Assembly: GCA_011390535.1 (NCBI GenBank)
Contig: JAABSF010000084.1
Coordinates: forward strand, 1-8,638
From: Deltaproteobacteria bacterium
GTDB lineage: Bacteria > Myxococcota_A > Polyangia > HGW-17 > SLPX01
Reading direction: 5' to 3'
DNA: 8,638 nt
The translations under genes were made by a program, and so were the position numbers. Positions 1 through 7,560 of this stretch are shown here, piece by piece. Numbering within the stretch: position 1 is the first letter of the stretch; each line of letters starts with the position of its first letter. The notes under the pieces are model-generated. The model saw only the letters and a program-made list of their open reading frames with translations. It made no database searches and was not told where the DNA came from.

Positions 1-23
1 GGATCGTTTGTACTAGAACCCAA

Positions 24-45
24 GGGCTCTCCAAGCATAGAGCCC
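24..45 (+). promoter_or_regulatory. Leader hairpin upstream of the GltJ-like gene
   Basis: A perfect 7-bp inverted repeat (GGGCTCT at 24-30, AGAGCCC at 39-45) encloses an 8-base loop. It ends 23 bases before the ATG of the first gene. No run of T follows on either strand, so it is not a textbook intrinsic terminator. It could be the end of an upstream transcript lying outside the window or a structured 5' leader of the first gene. The stem is seen directly; the role is inference. Confidence 0.35.
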
Positions 46-68
46 GAAAAAGCAAGAAAGAGGGAGAA

Positions 69-1958
69 ATGAGGATCATCTGCGAGAATTGTGGCACTAA
101 ATACTCCATCGCGGATGAAAAAGTCCGCGGAAAAGTCTTCAAAATCAGATGCAAGAAGTGCGGACACATCATCGTGGTGAAAGGAGCTCAAGAGCAAGCT
201 GCTCCGGCTGCTGATGGATTCGACGAAAAGGAGACCCGGGTCTTCGATTATTCAGGCTTTTCCGGTGACCAGCAAGGTGGTGGAGAAGAAGCTGTTTGGC
301 ATGTGGTCATCGATAGGGAACAAGTGGGTCCCTTAAGCGATGAGCAGGTGCGGCAGAAATTCGCGGCAGGCGAGATCGATGTCGAGACATTTATCTGGCG
401 GGAAGGATTCGCCGATTGGGTAAAGCTCGGCGGCGTCGAAGAGTTTGCCGACTTGGAAGATGCGACTGTTGCTGCGGAGTCTCCGTTTTCCGCCGGCGCG
501 GCTGCGCCTTTCGGTGGTGGCGGTGGTCCGGCCGTAACCGCAGAGAATACGCCTCCGGCAGCTTCCGAACCTGAACCTATGGGTGGAGAACCTGCTGCAG
601 CGGCTTCCTATTCAGGGGGCGGTGGCGGATTGTTTGGTAGTCCGGCGGATGAGGAGCCTGCGGCGGAACAAGAGCCGGCGCAACCTGGAGGATCTTCTAA
701 TGAGTTGTTCGGCTCTCCATCCCCAGGCGTTGCCGCCGCACCTGCAACTGGTGGTGGAGGCGGACACTCGTTGTTTCCGGAAGAGGAAGAGGAAGATGCG
801 CCCCAACCGGCAATGACCGGGCAAAGAAATGAGAACTCGGTTTTGTTTTCATTGTCTAACCTTCAGTCATTGGCAACCGGGGGGCCGACACGTCAACCTG
901 GTGGAGGAATGGGTGGTGGCGGCGGTGGTGCGAGGCCCGGCGCCGGAATAGCTTCGGCAAAAACCGAGGGCTCAGGGTTGTTGGATATTCGCGCTATGGC
1001 CGCCTCTACTTTAGGGGATAGCTCCTCAGACTCTGCAGGGGCGGGTATCAACGTTCCGAGTCCTTTCAGTAGCCCGATGGCTTCTCCGGTTTTGATGCCG
1101 GTGTCGTCTTCTGATCGTCCCGGGTGGTTGATTCCGGTTTTAGTTCTCGGTGGGGTATTGTTGGTAGCGGTTGTTGTGCTGGGTGTGGTAGTGGTTGTCA
1201 GGATGGGGGATGACAAGTCCGACCCCAAGAAAGCAGAGGTCGCTCAGAAATCAAACCCCGCCGGGGCGGAGACTAAGACCGAAGGAGCAGGTGGTGAGAC
1301 AGGTCAGCCCGAAAAGAAGGTTGAGGGCGACGAGAAAGCAGCAGGTGAAGAGAAGGCGGAAGCCAAAGATAAGGAAGAAAAAGCTGCAGAGGGCAATGAC
1401 GAAAAAGCTGAAGAAGAAGCCGGTAAAAAGGACGAGGGTAAGAGTTCTTCACGTAAAAGCGGCCGTAGTGGAAGGTCCAGAGCGAGAAGTCGCACAAGCT
1501 CAGGTAGATCAAGCAGCTCGAAGAGCGGTAGCTCCAAGTCCACATCCAGGCCAAGTCCGACACCACGACCGACTAGAAAGACTGGCGGTGGGTCGGATGA
1601 TCCTCTTGCCAAGCTGTTGGGAAGTGCCGGCGGTTCAAAAACTTCGAGGCCGGCACCTCGTCCTCGTCCCAGAGCCACTCCGTCCAAGGAGTCGCTTTCC
1701 AGGTCAGATATCACCAAAGCTATCGGTCGTATCAGTGGTGCTGTAAGAGGTTGCTACAATAAGTACAAAGTTACCGGGTTGGTATGGGTGAGGGTTACGG
1801 TTTCAGGTTCAAGCGGCCGTGTCTCATCTGCCAGCGTAACGGGTAAATTTTCCGGTACACCAACAGGGAAATGTGTAGCGAGAGCTGTCAAAAGAGCCCG
1901 CTTTGCAAAATTCTCTCGTTCTTCGCAGAGCTTCAAGTATCCGTTCCGTCTCAATTAA
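69..1958 (+). CDS. GltJ/AgmX-like zinc-ribbon, GYF and TonB-like C-terminal domain membrane protein
   Basis: A 629-residue envelope-spanning protein. Residues 1-39 form an MJ0042-type zinc ribbon with Cys5, Cys8, Cys28 and Cys31 (CX2C-X19-CX2C). Residues 77-126 form a GYF_2 domain (WHVV start, GPLS, FIWREGFADW). Residues 130-345 are a Gly/Ala/Pro/Glu-rich linker with LFG-type short motifs. One membrane helix lies at about 352-378. It is followed by a Lys/Glu-rich stretch (380-457), a Ser/Arg-rich stretch (458-540) and an AgmX/PglI-type TonB-like domain (542-629) with Cys562 and Cys602, which are probably paired. The layout places the ribbon and GYF domain in the cytoplasm and the charged spacer and last domain in the periplasm. 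Myxococcus AgmX/GltJ, part of the Agl-Glt gliding motility machine, has this domain order, but similar proteins occur in many copies in such genomes. A motility role is therefore only a possibility; an adaptor linking cytoplasmic signals to the envelope is a safer reading. The ATG at 69 is preceded by GAGGGAG. No other motility gene is visible nearby. Confidence 0.9.
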   Translation: MRIICENCGTKYSIADEKVRGKVFKIRCKKCGHIIVVKGAQEQAAPAADGFDEKETRVFDYSGFSGDQQGGGEEAVWHVVIDREQVGPLSDEQVRQKFAAGEIDVETFIWREGFADWVKLGGVEEFADLEDATVAAESPFSAGAAAPFGGGGGPAVTAENTPPAASEPEPMGGEPAAAASYSGGGGGLFGSPADEEPAAEQEPAQPGGSSNELFGSPSPGVAAAPATGGGGGHSLFPEEEEEDAPQPAMTGQRNENSVLFSLSNLQSLATGGPTRQPGGGMGGGGGGARPGAGIASAKTEGSGLLDIRAMAASTLGDSSSDSAGAGINVPSPFSSPMASPVLMPVSSSDRPGWLIPVLVLGGVLLVAVVVLGVVVVVRMGDDKSDPKKAEVAQKSNPAGAETKTEGAGGETGQPEKKVEGDEKAAGEEKAEAKDKEEKAAEGNDEKAEEEAGKKDEGKSSSRKSGRSGRSRARSRTSSGRSSSSKSGSSKSTSRPSPTPRPTRKTGGGSDDPLAKLLGSAGGSKTSRPAPRPRPRATPSKESLSRSDITKAIGRISGAVRGCYNKYKVTGLVWVRVTVSGSSGRVSSASVTGKFSGTPTGKCVARAVKRARFAKFSRSSQSFKYPFRLN

Positions 1959-2089
1959 GATCCTCTCCATTATCCCTCAGAAGCGGTTTTCTTTCCTCCC
2001 AATGATTTTTTTCTCTCTCTTCGGTTGACTTTTACCGCCATAATCGGTTTAGCTTTGACTACCTTATATTCTTGGACTCGAACTGAAAT

Positions 2090-2093
2090 GGAG
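2090..2093 (+). promoter_or_regulatory. Ribosome binding site deciding the start at 2100
   Basis: GGAG at 2090-2093 lies six bases before the ATG at 2100. The upstream in-frame candidates, TTG at 2025 and ATG at 2088, have no comparable Shine-Dalgarno sequence. This favours the shorter protein start. Confidence 0.5.
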
Positions 2094-2099
2094 CTGTAT

Positions 2100-2576
2100 A
2101 TGCCGAGTGTCGAGATTGGTTTACTAAGTGATCGTTTAGACGAAAATGAACTGAGCGAGCTTACTGTTGGGCTCGAGCGGAAAGGTGTCGACCCTCTTCC
2201 GGAGGCTGACGCATCAGCAGGACGGGCAATTGCCACCGGTATTGATGAGGCTGCGATTACCGAGCTTATGGATCGTCTTGAAGGGCATGAAGTAGCTGCT
2301 GATATTTATCTTCCGATGGATTTTGACGTTAGGTTGGATGTAATGGGCGTTCGGGCGGCTTCCTTAACAGCGCTGCTGATGGTGTTGGAAGAGGTGGCTG
2401 AAGACCTCGATATCAATGATCCTGACGGTCTCGATGAGGAAGAAGAGGACGACGAAGATATTTATGCTGAGGATCTCGATCTTATGGAGAGCCGGCAGAG
2501 AGTTGTTTGGCGAGCTCTTTATGAAGGTGCACAAGAGGCTGAGGAGCACGGACTCTGCCTTTTTATCTCGGACTAG
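2100..2576 (+). CDS. Small acidic protein of unknown function
   Basis: I do not recognise this family. Read from the ATG at 2100 it has 158 residues and is strongly acidic, including a run of ten Asp/Glu-rich residues at 111-120 with further Asp/Glu around it. It has no signal peptide, membrane helix or cysteine motif. Residues 48-65 and 85-103 look amphipathic helical, and the region at 66-81 looks like beta strand. The frame could be extended to a TTG at 2025, which would add a hydrophobic stretch, but that codon has no ribosome binding site; the ATG at 2088 is another possibility. It lies 141 bases after the GltJ-like gene and 151 bases before the rhomboid gene in the same direction, so co-transcription is possible but not required. 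A cytoplasmic partner or inhibitor protein would suit its composition, but that is speculation. Confidence 0.75.
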   Translation: MPSVEIGLLSDRLDENELSELTVGLERKGVDPLPEADASAGRAIATGIDEAAITELMDRLEGHEVAADIYLPMDFDVRLDVMGVRAASLTALLMVLEEVAEDLDINDPDGLDEEEEDDEDIYAEDLDLMESRQRVVWRALYEGAQEAEEHGLCLFISD

Positions 2577-2687
2577 AATATCACGGTCACATCTTAGTCA
2601 ATGCCACCCTGGAATAGATGGCTCACCCGAAGTGAAGAACTCTATTTTGCCTGAGGTGGTGTCACATTAACCCGCTCTTGGCTCAAA

Positions 2688-2715
2688 TTGTTTGTAAACA
2701 GCCCTTAGCTATTAT
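2688..2715 (+). promoter_or_regulatory. Possible promoter and inverted repeat before the rhomboid gene
   Basis: TTGTTT (2688-2693) and TATTAT (2710-2715) lie 16 bases apart, resembling sigma-70 -35 and -10 boxes; the -10 is one base from consensus, the -35 matches weakly. The -35 overlaps the spaced inverted repeat TGTTT-GT-AAACA (2689-2700), a plausible operator. Transcription would begin near 2722, which would argue against a protein start at 2719. Weak evidence. Confidence 0.25.
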
Positions 2716-2727
2716 GGGGTGAACAGG

Positions 2728-5085
2728 TTGACTTTTTTCTTGGAAATGGGCCTCTGGGTCGTTGTTCTGAACAATCTTGTAATTCTTGGGCTTGTAGCCA
2801 GACGAGCGTATCGAGAGCAAGCAGGGTATATGGGTTTGTTGGCCGGGAACCTTATCTTAGCCGGTTGGCTGCTTTTTTCTGACAATGTAGATAGCCCTTT
2901 GAGTTTTGTAAGTATTGGCGCGTTCTTTTTCATGGTGGTGTTGCCGCCAATTGTTGATCGTGCGGCCCGCAAAGCGTTAGCGGATGAGAAGATACGTTTA
3001 GCCATTTGGCTTACAGGGTTTCGAGAATTGCTTCAGCCGGGGGCTAAGGTGGGGCGCATGCGCGAGGCGTTGGAACCCATGGCGCGTGTTAGGAGAGGTG
3101 AAGCTCACGAGGTGTTGGCCGAGATAGAAGAACATTTAACAGGGGCGGATGGTGTAGAGCGCAAAGCACTGGAAATTCAGTATCTCTCTGTACTTCTTTA
3201 TGACCGACGTTGGCGAGAAGCGGTTGAGTTTTTTGAGGAGCATCTTCCGCCTGAGATCATAGCGTTTCATCCTCCTTTGGCATCAGGGATAATCCGAGCT
3301 TTTGGAGAGCTTGGTCATGTCAATCGGATGACTGCCGTGATGGGACTTTTGGAGGACAGCCCTGGGTTATCCGGCGGAGGCCCATCGGAAGTGCTGGATC
3401 AAGCCAGAATGGTCTTTTTGGCGTTTTGCGGTCGTTACGAAGAGCTCAAGATTTTGTTGGAATCACGTAGTGGTTTTGCTCAGACTACTGACACAGGTAC
3501 TCGTTTGGCATGGCTTGGTATTGCAGCTAAGACCGGTGGTGAGAAAGCGGAAGCAAAGAAACTTATGAAAGGTGCCCTTGCAAAGATGAAGGGGGCCTCA
3601 GCGCGTAAAGAGATCAGTCGACATTTAGAGTTATTGGATGATTATGAGCCTCCTCTGGATGAACTCAAAGAAGAATCCGTAAAATTGCAGGTGCGAAAGG
3701 TTTTGGACCGTGCCGCGGTAAAATATAGGTTGCCGAGAGTCCGAGGGGGCAGTTTATTGAAAATAGCGCCGGTCACTTCATTGTTTGTGGTGATTAGCAT
3801 ACTAGCATGGTTGGGAATGGAGATTGTCGGCGGTGGCTCCGGAGATCCCCCGACGTTGGTCAATTGGGGTGCTAATATGAAGGAGGCTGTGAGGGGTGGG
3901 CAGTATTACAGATTGATCTCTTCGGTGTTTTTGCATGCACATTGGGCGCACCTTGGGCTTAATATGTTTGTACTCGCCATTCTGGGCAGAATGGCTGAAC
4001 AGATAGTCGGCAGCCTTTGGTTCATAGGTGTGTTTGTTTTGTCCGGGGTGGTTGGGAGCGCAGCCTCTTTTCTATTTGGTGAAGCCCCTCTATCGGTTGG
4101 CGCGTCCGGTGCGATATTCGGGATTTTAGGGGCGATGATAGCCGCACTAGCAACTGGAAAGGGGCGTTGGCCCGATGCGTGGAGACGCTCTCTGATGACG
4201 ATTTTATTGATCTTGGGTGGGCTGAGTTTGTTGCCCGGTCTGCAGATGAAAGTAATTGATAATTGGGCTCATATCGGGGGGCTTGTGGGTGGAGCGCTAG
4301 TTGGTGGGATGGCGTGGATAGGACAATATGACATATCAACAGGTTTTAGCCTCCTAGAAAAAATTGGGCCGGGTGGTTCAGAAAATGGTACCAGTGCTGG
4401 TGGAGAAGGTGATGAGGTTGTAGAGCCTGATGTGGAGCAAGCTTCCACTTCTTTTGATGCTGAAGATAGTGGGGAGGAGGTTATGGATGTCTCCTCAAAT
4501 TCCACACATGAGACGTCCGGATCTTTACTGAAGAAATGGATCTCTGTCATTTTGGCTGTGGTTTGTTTGTCTGGTGTGGTTTTCGCGGGAGTCCGGACTG
4601 CTTCACAATATGGTCAGGAGCTTCCTTGGGTTAATTTCGGTTTTAAATGGTTGTCTTTCCGACTTCCGGCAAGTTGGGTTTTGGACAAAGAGCGGTCCTC
4701 TTCTGTGGGTTTCCAGAGCATAATGTCACGGGAGCGTTTGATGGTATATCGCAAAGAGCCGTCTGAAGGGGATTTGGGCACCAAAGCGGGTTGTGTAGAG
4801 GTGTTTTCCAAGGAAGTGGAAGAGGCACAAAGAGAAGCGGAAAAAGCCGGATCTCTTAAGATGAGAGAATCCGGCAACCTGTTAATTGTTGGTCAAGAGA
4901 GGTGGCATCAACAGACCTTTATTCACAGAGTCCGGGGAGCTGATTTGGCTCATGGAATATATGTGCGGCGGCTTGATTTGTCGAAAGAGGTGTGCGTGGT
5001 AGTGCACTATCTTTGTTTGGAGAAAGAGTCAGGAAAAGCCCGACCTTTTCTTTCTCGATTTCTTGCATCGGTACGAGCGCCCTAA
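2728..5085 (+). CDS. Rhomboid-family intramembrane serine protease with TPR-like and C-terminal domains
   Basis: A 785-residue multidomain membrane protein (788 if started at GTG 2719). Numbered from TTG 2728, three N-terminal membrane helices lie at about 5-24, 34-51 and 57-75. A helical, TPR-like region follows at about 100-305 (for example LLYDRRWREAVEFFEE). The rhomboid core of six helices occupies about 343-540. Its catalytic signature is complete: HLGLN (His408 and Asn412, matching GlpG His150 and Asn154), GASGAIFG with nucleophile Ser460, and NWAHIGG with His515. An acidic, Ser-rich linker (545-600) leads to a seventh core-proximal helix (603-622) and a predicted periplasmic domain (630-785). 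That domain begins with an amphipathic strand pattern (FRLPASW) seen in PsbP/Mog1-like folds. Rhomboids cut transmembrane helices inside the membrane; the substrate here is unknown. TTG 2728 is chosen because GGGGTGA lies five bases upstream. GTG 2719 and ATG 2746 remain possible and change only the first few residues. Confidence 0.9.
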   Translation: MTFFLEMGLWVVVLNNLVILGLVARRAYREQAGYMGLLAGNLILAGWLLFSDNVDSPLSFVSIGAFFFMVVLPPIVDRAARKALADEKIRLAIWLTGFRELLQPGAKVGRMREALEPMARVRRGEAHEVLAEIEEHLTGADGVERKALEIQYLSVLLYDRRWREAVEFFEEHLPPEIIAFHPPLASGIIRAFGELGHVNRMTAVMGLLEDSPGLSGGGPSEVLDQARMVFLAFCGRYEELKILLESRSGFAQTTDTGTRLAWLGIAAKTGGEKAEAKKLMKGALAKMKGASARKEISRHLELLDDYEPPLDELKEESVKLQVRKVLDRAAVKYRLPRVRGGSLLKIAPVTSLFVVISILAWLGMEIVGGGSGDPPTLVNWGANMKEAVRGGQYYRLISSVFLHAHWAHLGLNMFVLAILGRMAEQIVGSLWFIGVFVLSGVVGSAASFLFGEAPLSVGASGAIFGILGAMIAALATGKGRWPDAWRRSLMTILLILGGLSLLPGLQMKVIDNWAHIGGLVGGALVGGMAWIGQYDISTGFSLLEKIGPGGSENGTSAGGEGDEVVEPDVEQASTSFDAEDSGEEVMDVSSNSTHETSGSLLKKWISVILAVVCLSGVVFAGVRTASQYGQELPWVNFGFKWLSFRLPASWVLDKERSSSVGFQSIMSRERLMVYRKEPSEGDLGTKAGCVEVFSKEVEEAQREAEKAGSLKMRESGNLLIVGQERWHQQTFIHRVRGADLAHGIYVRRLDLSKEVCVVVHYLCLEKESGKARPFLSRFLASVRAP

Positions 5086-5110
5086 ACCGGATCTCATTGT
5101 CATCTTCGAT

Positions 5111-5130
5111 CCACCGCCTTCAGGGGGTGG
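5111..5130. terminator. Hairpin between convergent genes, possible shared terminator
   Basis: CCACCGCC pairs with GGGGGTGG through a TTCA loop (5119-5122), giving an eight-base-pair stem with one G-G mismatch. It sits in the 65-base gap between the stop codons of the two convergent blocks. There is no clear T-run on either side, so it may need Rho or act mainly to stabilise 3' ends. The position supports a bidirectional terminator; the function is inferred. Confidence 0.4.
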
Positions 5131-5150
5131 TTAACGAGTTTGGGAATTAA

Positions 5151-6413
5151 TCACTGCAGAGTCCATTTTCCGGGGATATAGAGATCTTTGGGGCCGAAGG
5201 AGACAGTGCCCCATGGTGTGTTTGCGGTTGCACGGTAGTATCCCGATGGGATTCCTTCAAAAACCATCCGGCTTCCAGGGCTTACAAACCCCAAACGGAA
5301 GCCATCCAACATAATCGCTGCGGAATGTTGGCATTTATTTTGAACTATCAGTTTCCCTTTTCGTGGTTCTTCCGGTATCCCAAGAGGTGAGCGGAGATGC
5401 TTGAGCATATTTGGGGGAACTTCTTGACGATCAAGGCCATTAAGAGGCCCGAATCTTCGTTGGAATTCTGTTGGAGGCAATGCCGCACGGTGTGCGGATA
5501 ACTTAGTAGAAGTGGTCAGGCTTCCATCGTTTCTCTCGATGATTTGATAGTGCAATATAACGGATTTTCGACTTTCGGGCCAGTGCCGGTGCCTGAACGA
5601 TGTGCTCCATCGAATGGGAACTCCGATTTTTTCCTTAATCTCTTCGATTGTTTTCCAACCCTCTTTTTCACCTAGACTCATCAGGGTGGCGTTCAATAGC
5701 ATCTTCAAGTTTTTGTTCTTTTTAAAATCCTCGGGTGCCGACCATACTATCAGGTCCATACGCACATCAGAGGGCATGCTTCGATCCAGGGAGCCTCTCT
5801 TGTATTCAATGACGATCTCCCATCGTTTGGTCGGCCTCTTATACAGGAGAAAATTACTGTCTTCCTTTGAGTCCAAAAATCTAGCTGAGGCCGATTTTCT
5901 TGCTCTATAGGGAGATGTTTCCAAAATATCCAAAATCTGAGTAGGTGATCCCCACCAAAAGCGTTTCTCTCCTCTGTACACCAGTGCGGCGGGTCCCCGA
6001 TCATTGCTCATGACCAAATCCAAAGACCTCCCATGACTCAAGGCGGGAGGGAGTTGAAATATGGCACGATCATCTCTGATAAACACAGTTATAGTTTCAC
6101 AGGATGCTCGTTTCAGGCGAGCTATGGTATCCTGTGATATTTGGGGAAGATTTGTTAATATCGGGTTTGGTTCAGTCTCTATACAGACTTCAAGATCGAC
6201 TTCGGTGAACTCCAGGTTTTTGTTTTTTCCATATTTAGAATCAACGGGAAGTGTTGATTTTTTTCGAGCATCGGATGGCGCTATATCATCGTATTGGCTT
6301 TTTTCATTACAGCTGAAAACGAAGGGGCACAAACAAATAAACAAAAGTGCTGATATGTTTGCTGCAATGTCGTTGTGAGTTGTCTTGAGTGTCCATAGTC
6401 TCATTAGTGTCAT
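5151..6413 (-). CDS. Predicted lipoprotein of unknown function with PEGA-like C-terminal module
   Basis: A 420-residue protein. The N-terminus has basic residues, a hydrophobic segment at about 18-34 and the lipobox-like VFSC ending at Cys35. The Phe at -2 is unusual, so lipidation is probable but not certain. Residues 60-350 match no family I know. They contain alternating strand-rich and helical parts, with an aromatic patch near KRFWWGSP and a basic HRHWPESRK segment. Residues 353-420 look like a PEGA-type beta-sandwich (LDGFRLGFVSPGSRMVF, then a GYYRATA strand), which is common in surface proteins of Myxococcota. The ATG at 6413 overlaps the stop of the preceding ligase-like gene as ATGA, with GAAGG four bases upstream. 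Translation is therefore probably coupled. It is the last gene of the minus-strand operon. The coupling suggests its job is tied to the two enzymes upstream, perhaps as their exported target or partner, but nothing in the sequence proves this. Confidence 0.8.
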   Translation of the reverse strand: MTLMRLWTLKTTHNDIAANISALLFICLCPFVFSCNEKSQYDDIAPSDARKKSTLPVDSKYGKNKNLEFTEVDLEVCIETEPNPILTNLPQISQDTIARLKRASCETITVFIRDDRAIFQLPPALSHGRSLDLVMSNDRGPAALVYRGEKRFWWGSPTQILDILETSPYRARKSASARFLDSKEDSNFLLYKRPTKRWEIVIEYKRGSLDRSMPSDVRMDLIVWSAPEDFKKNKNLKMLLNATLMSLGEKEGWKTIEEIKEKIGVPIRWSTSFRHRHWPESRKSVILHYQIIERNDGSLTTSTKLSAHRAALPPTEFQRRFGPLNGLDRQEVPPNMLKHLRSPLGIPEEPRKGKLIVQNKCQHSAAIMLDGFRLGFVSPGSRMVFEGIPSGYYRATANTPWGTVSFGPKDLYIPGKWTLQ

Positions 6414-7489
6414 GTGCCTTCGGCTTCTTGTACACCTTTTTGTGCTGCGTCCATTATAGCTTCTAGAATCGAGCCGAGCCGGCGAACTCCCAGGATAACA
6501 TGTTCAGGGGAACCCAACACGTCGTCGATTGTAAGCGCTATCTGTCTTCTTTTGATAGGGCACATTTTTAGCTTTTCTTCCAGAACCTTTATTCCGGCTG
6601 AATCAGCCATAAAGTCACCGTGTATAGTGACTTCTTTCAAGAAGCGGCCCTGTGTGACACCTACGGATGACTCAACAAAACCAATGGATTCTTCTATTGG
6701 ACGTGAGACCCATCTTTTTAGGTATGCCGGCATTGATCCGGTTGCTGGAGGTTTCACGTTTACTTTTCTCAATAAACTCCGGATCCTCTCTTTCTCCAAT
6801 GGGTTGAAACGGCGAAATTCGAGGTCCATCTTTATGATCTCTTGAACAGAACCCTTAACGGCGGATATAAGCTTTTCATAGGTGATATCAGGGTCTATCT
6901 TATTTAAGAATGTGTAGCTCTCTCTCTTAGGGCTCTCTCTCACTTGTGATGGATATCCATACAACTTTTCGTCCGGGACAATAGGCTTTTCAAGAGCAAT
7001 AATGGACTCTAAAAGCGCGGTCCGGTTTTCATCAATGTCAAAAGATACAAAAGCCACCGGTGAATCATCGACGGTTATGAGATCCCGCCCTGAATATCTA
7101 GCTTTTAAACCGAGAGCGCTGAGAGATTTAACCACCAGAGCGCTGTGTTTTTGCAAAAACTGACGGGGATCTGTATGAATTGGAGAATCTTTTAATGCAA
7201 CTGCAAAAGCCAGGTGGATAAATCCTTCCCCTAAAACGCTTGATGTGCCGCCTGAAATCCGCCTTAGGATGGGAATATTGAGGTTTCCGGCTTCTACGAA
7301 GTCGGTTGCGGAGCCTTCTCGTTGGAAGCGGCCCAGAGATAAACAAACCTTGCCGGTGGGACGGGAAATCAGCAACCAAGGATTCGCCTGCGTTCTACCA
7401 CGATCAACTGCCTCCACGAGATAATGGGTAGCGCCCAGGCTCTCTTCGGCTGTAAAATCATCAGTTTCTGTTACAAACAGGGTTCTCAT
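6410..7489 (-). CDS. Divergent lipoate-protein ligase A-like protein lacking the key lysine
   Basis: A 359-residue protein with the two-part LplA layout. The N-terminal catalytic-type domain (about 1-225) carries RRISGGT at 76-82, matching the RRxSGGG lipoyl-AMP loop except that the third Gly is Thr. The following His-Asp motif is replaced by LGEGFIHLAF. The strand GRDLITVDDSPVAFVSF (134-150) corresponds to the family's GRxD...K(I/V)(S/A)G segment, but the conserved Lys (E. coli Lys133) is Pro144 or Ser143 and the Gly is Phe147. The C-terminal accessory domain (about 266-345, with GRFLKEVTIHGDF) is recognisable. Ordinary LplA attaches lipoate to E2 or GcvH proteins through lipoyl-AMP. Loss of the Lys makes normal ligase activity doubtful; it might bind a different acyl group, act as an amidotransferase-like relative, or be non-catalytic. 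No Cys sits where LipB or LipL have their nucleophile, as far as I can judge. The start at 7489 has a weak ribosome site but an in-frame stop 12 bases upstream rules out extension. It is 71 bases downstream of the radical SAM gene. Confidence 0.85.
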   Translation of the reverse strand: MRTLFVTETDDFTAEESLGATHYLVEAVDRGRTQANPWLLISRPTGKVCLSLGRFQREGSATDFVEAGNLNIPILRRISGGTSSVLGEGFIHLAFAVALKDSPIHTDPRQFLQKHSALVVKSLSALGLKARYSGRDLITVDDSPVAFVSFDIDENRTALLESIIALEKPIVPDEKLYGYPSQVRESPKRESYTFLNKIDPDITYEKLISAVKGSVQEIIKMDLEFRRFNPLEKERIRSLLRKVNVKPPATGSMPAYLKRWVSRPIEESIGFVESSVGVTQGRFLKEVTIHGDFMADSAGIKVLEEKLKMCPIKRRQIALTIDDVLGSPEHVILGVRRLGSILEAIMDAAQKGVQEAEGT

Positions 7490-7560
7490 TTCGGCACTAC
7501 TTTACAATGTCTTTCTTAAGAATTCCAGGAGTTAGGGCTATGGAAAACAAAACCGATCAA

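Noticed and set aside
1..16. A possible end of an upstream gene, with an open frame ending in TAG at 14-16
   Set aside because: Only four codons are visible, which is not enough to support a coding call.
1440..1580. Repetitive DNA in the Ser/Arg-rich part of the first gene, considered as a tandem repeat or CRISPR-like array
   Set aside because: There are no fixed repeat units or regular spacers; it is low-complexity coding sequence.
1304..1717. A minus-strand frame of 137 codons in the same linker region
   Set aside because: It is antisense to a well-supported gene, with Leu/Ser-rich composition that simply mirrors the Glu/Lys and Ser/Arg codons of the sense strand.
1195..1746. A long plus-strand reading frame of 183 codons overlapping the GltJ-like gene
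   Set aside because: It is a shifted frame of the Lys/Glu/Ser/Arg-rich linker, whose biased codons suppress stops. Its product is an Arg-rich low-complexity string with no domain.
2023..2736. The 11-mer GGTTGACTTTT occurring at 2023-2033 and again at 2726-2736, each with a TTGACT resembling a -35 box
   Set aside because: Neither copy has a -10 box at proper spacing, and two copies of an 11-mer with a T-run are weak evidence for a shared element.
7513..7522. The 10-bp palindrome TTCTTAAGAA in the gap before the ligase-like gene
   Set aside because: It is short and A/T-rich, with no extension of the arms and no promoter boxes around it.
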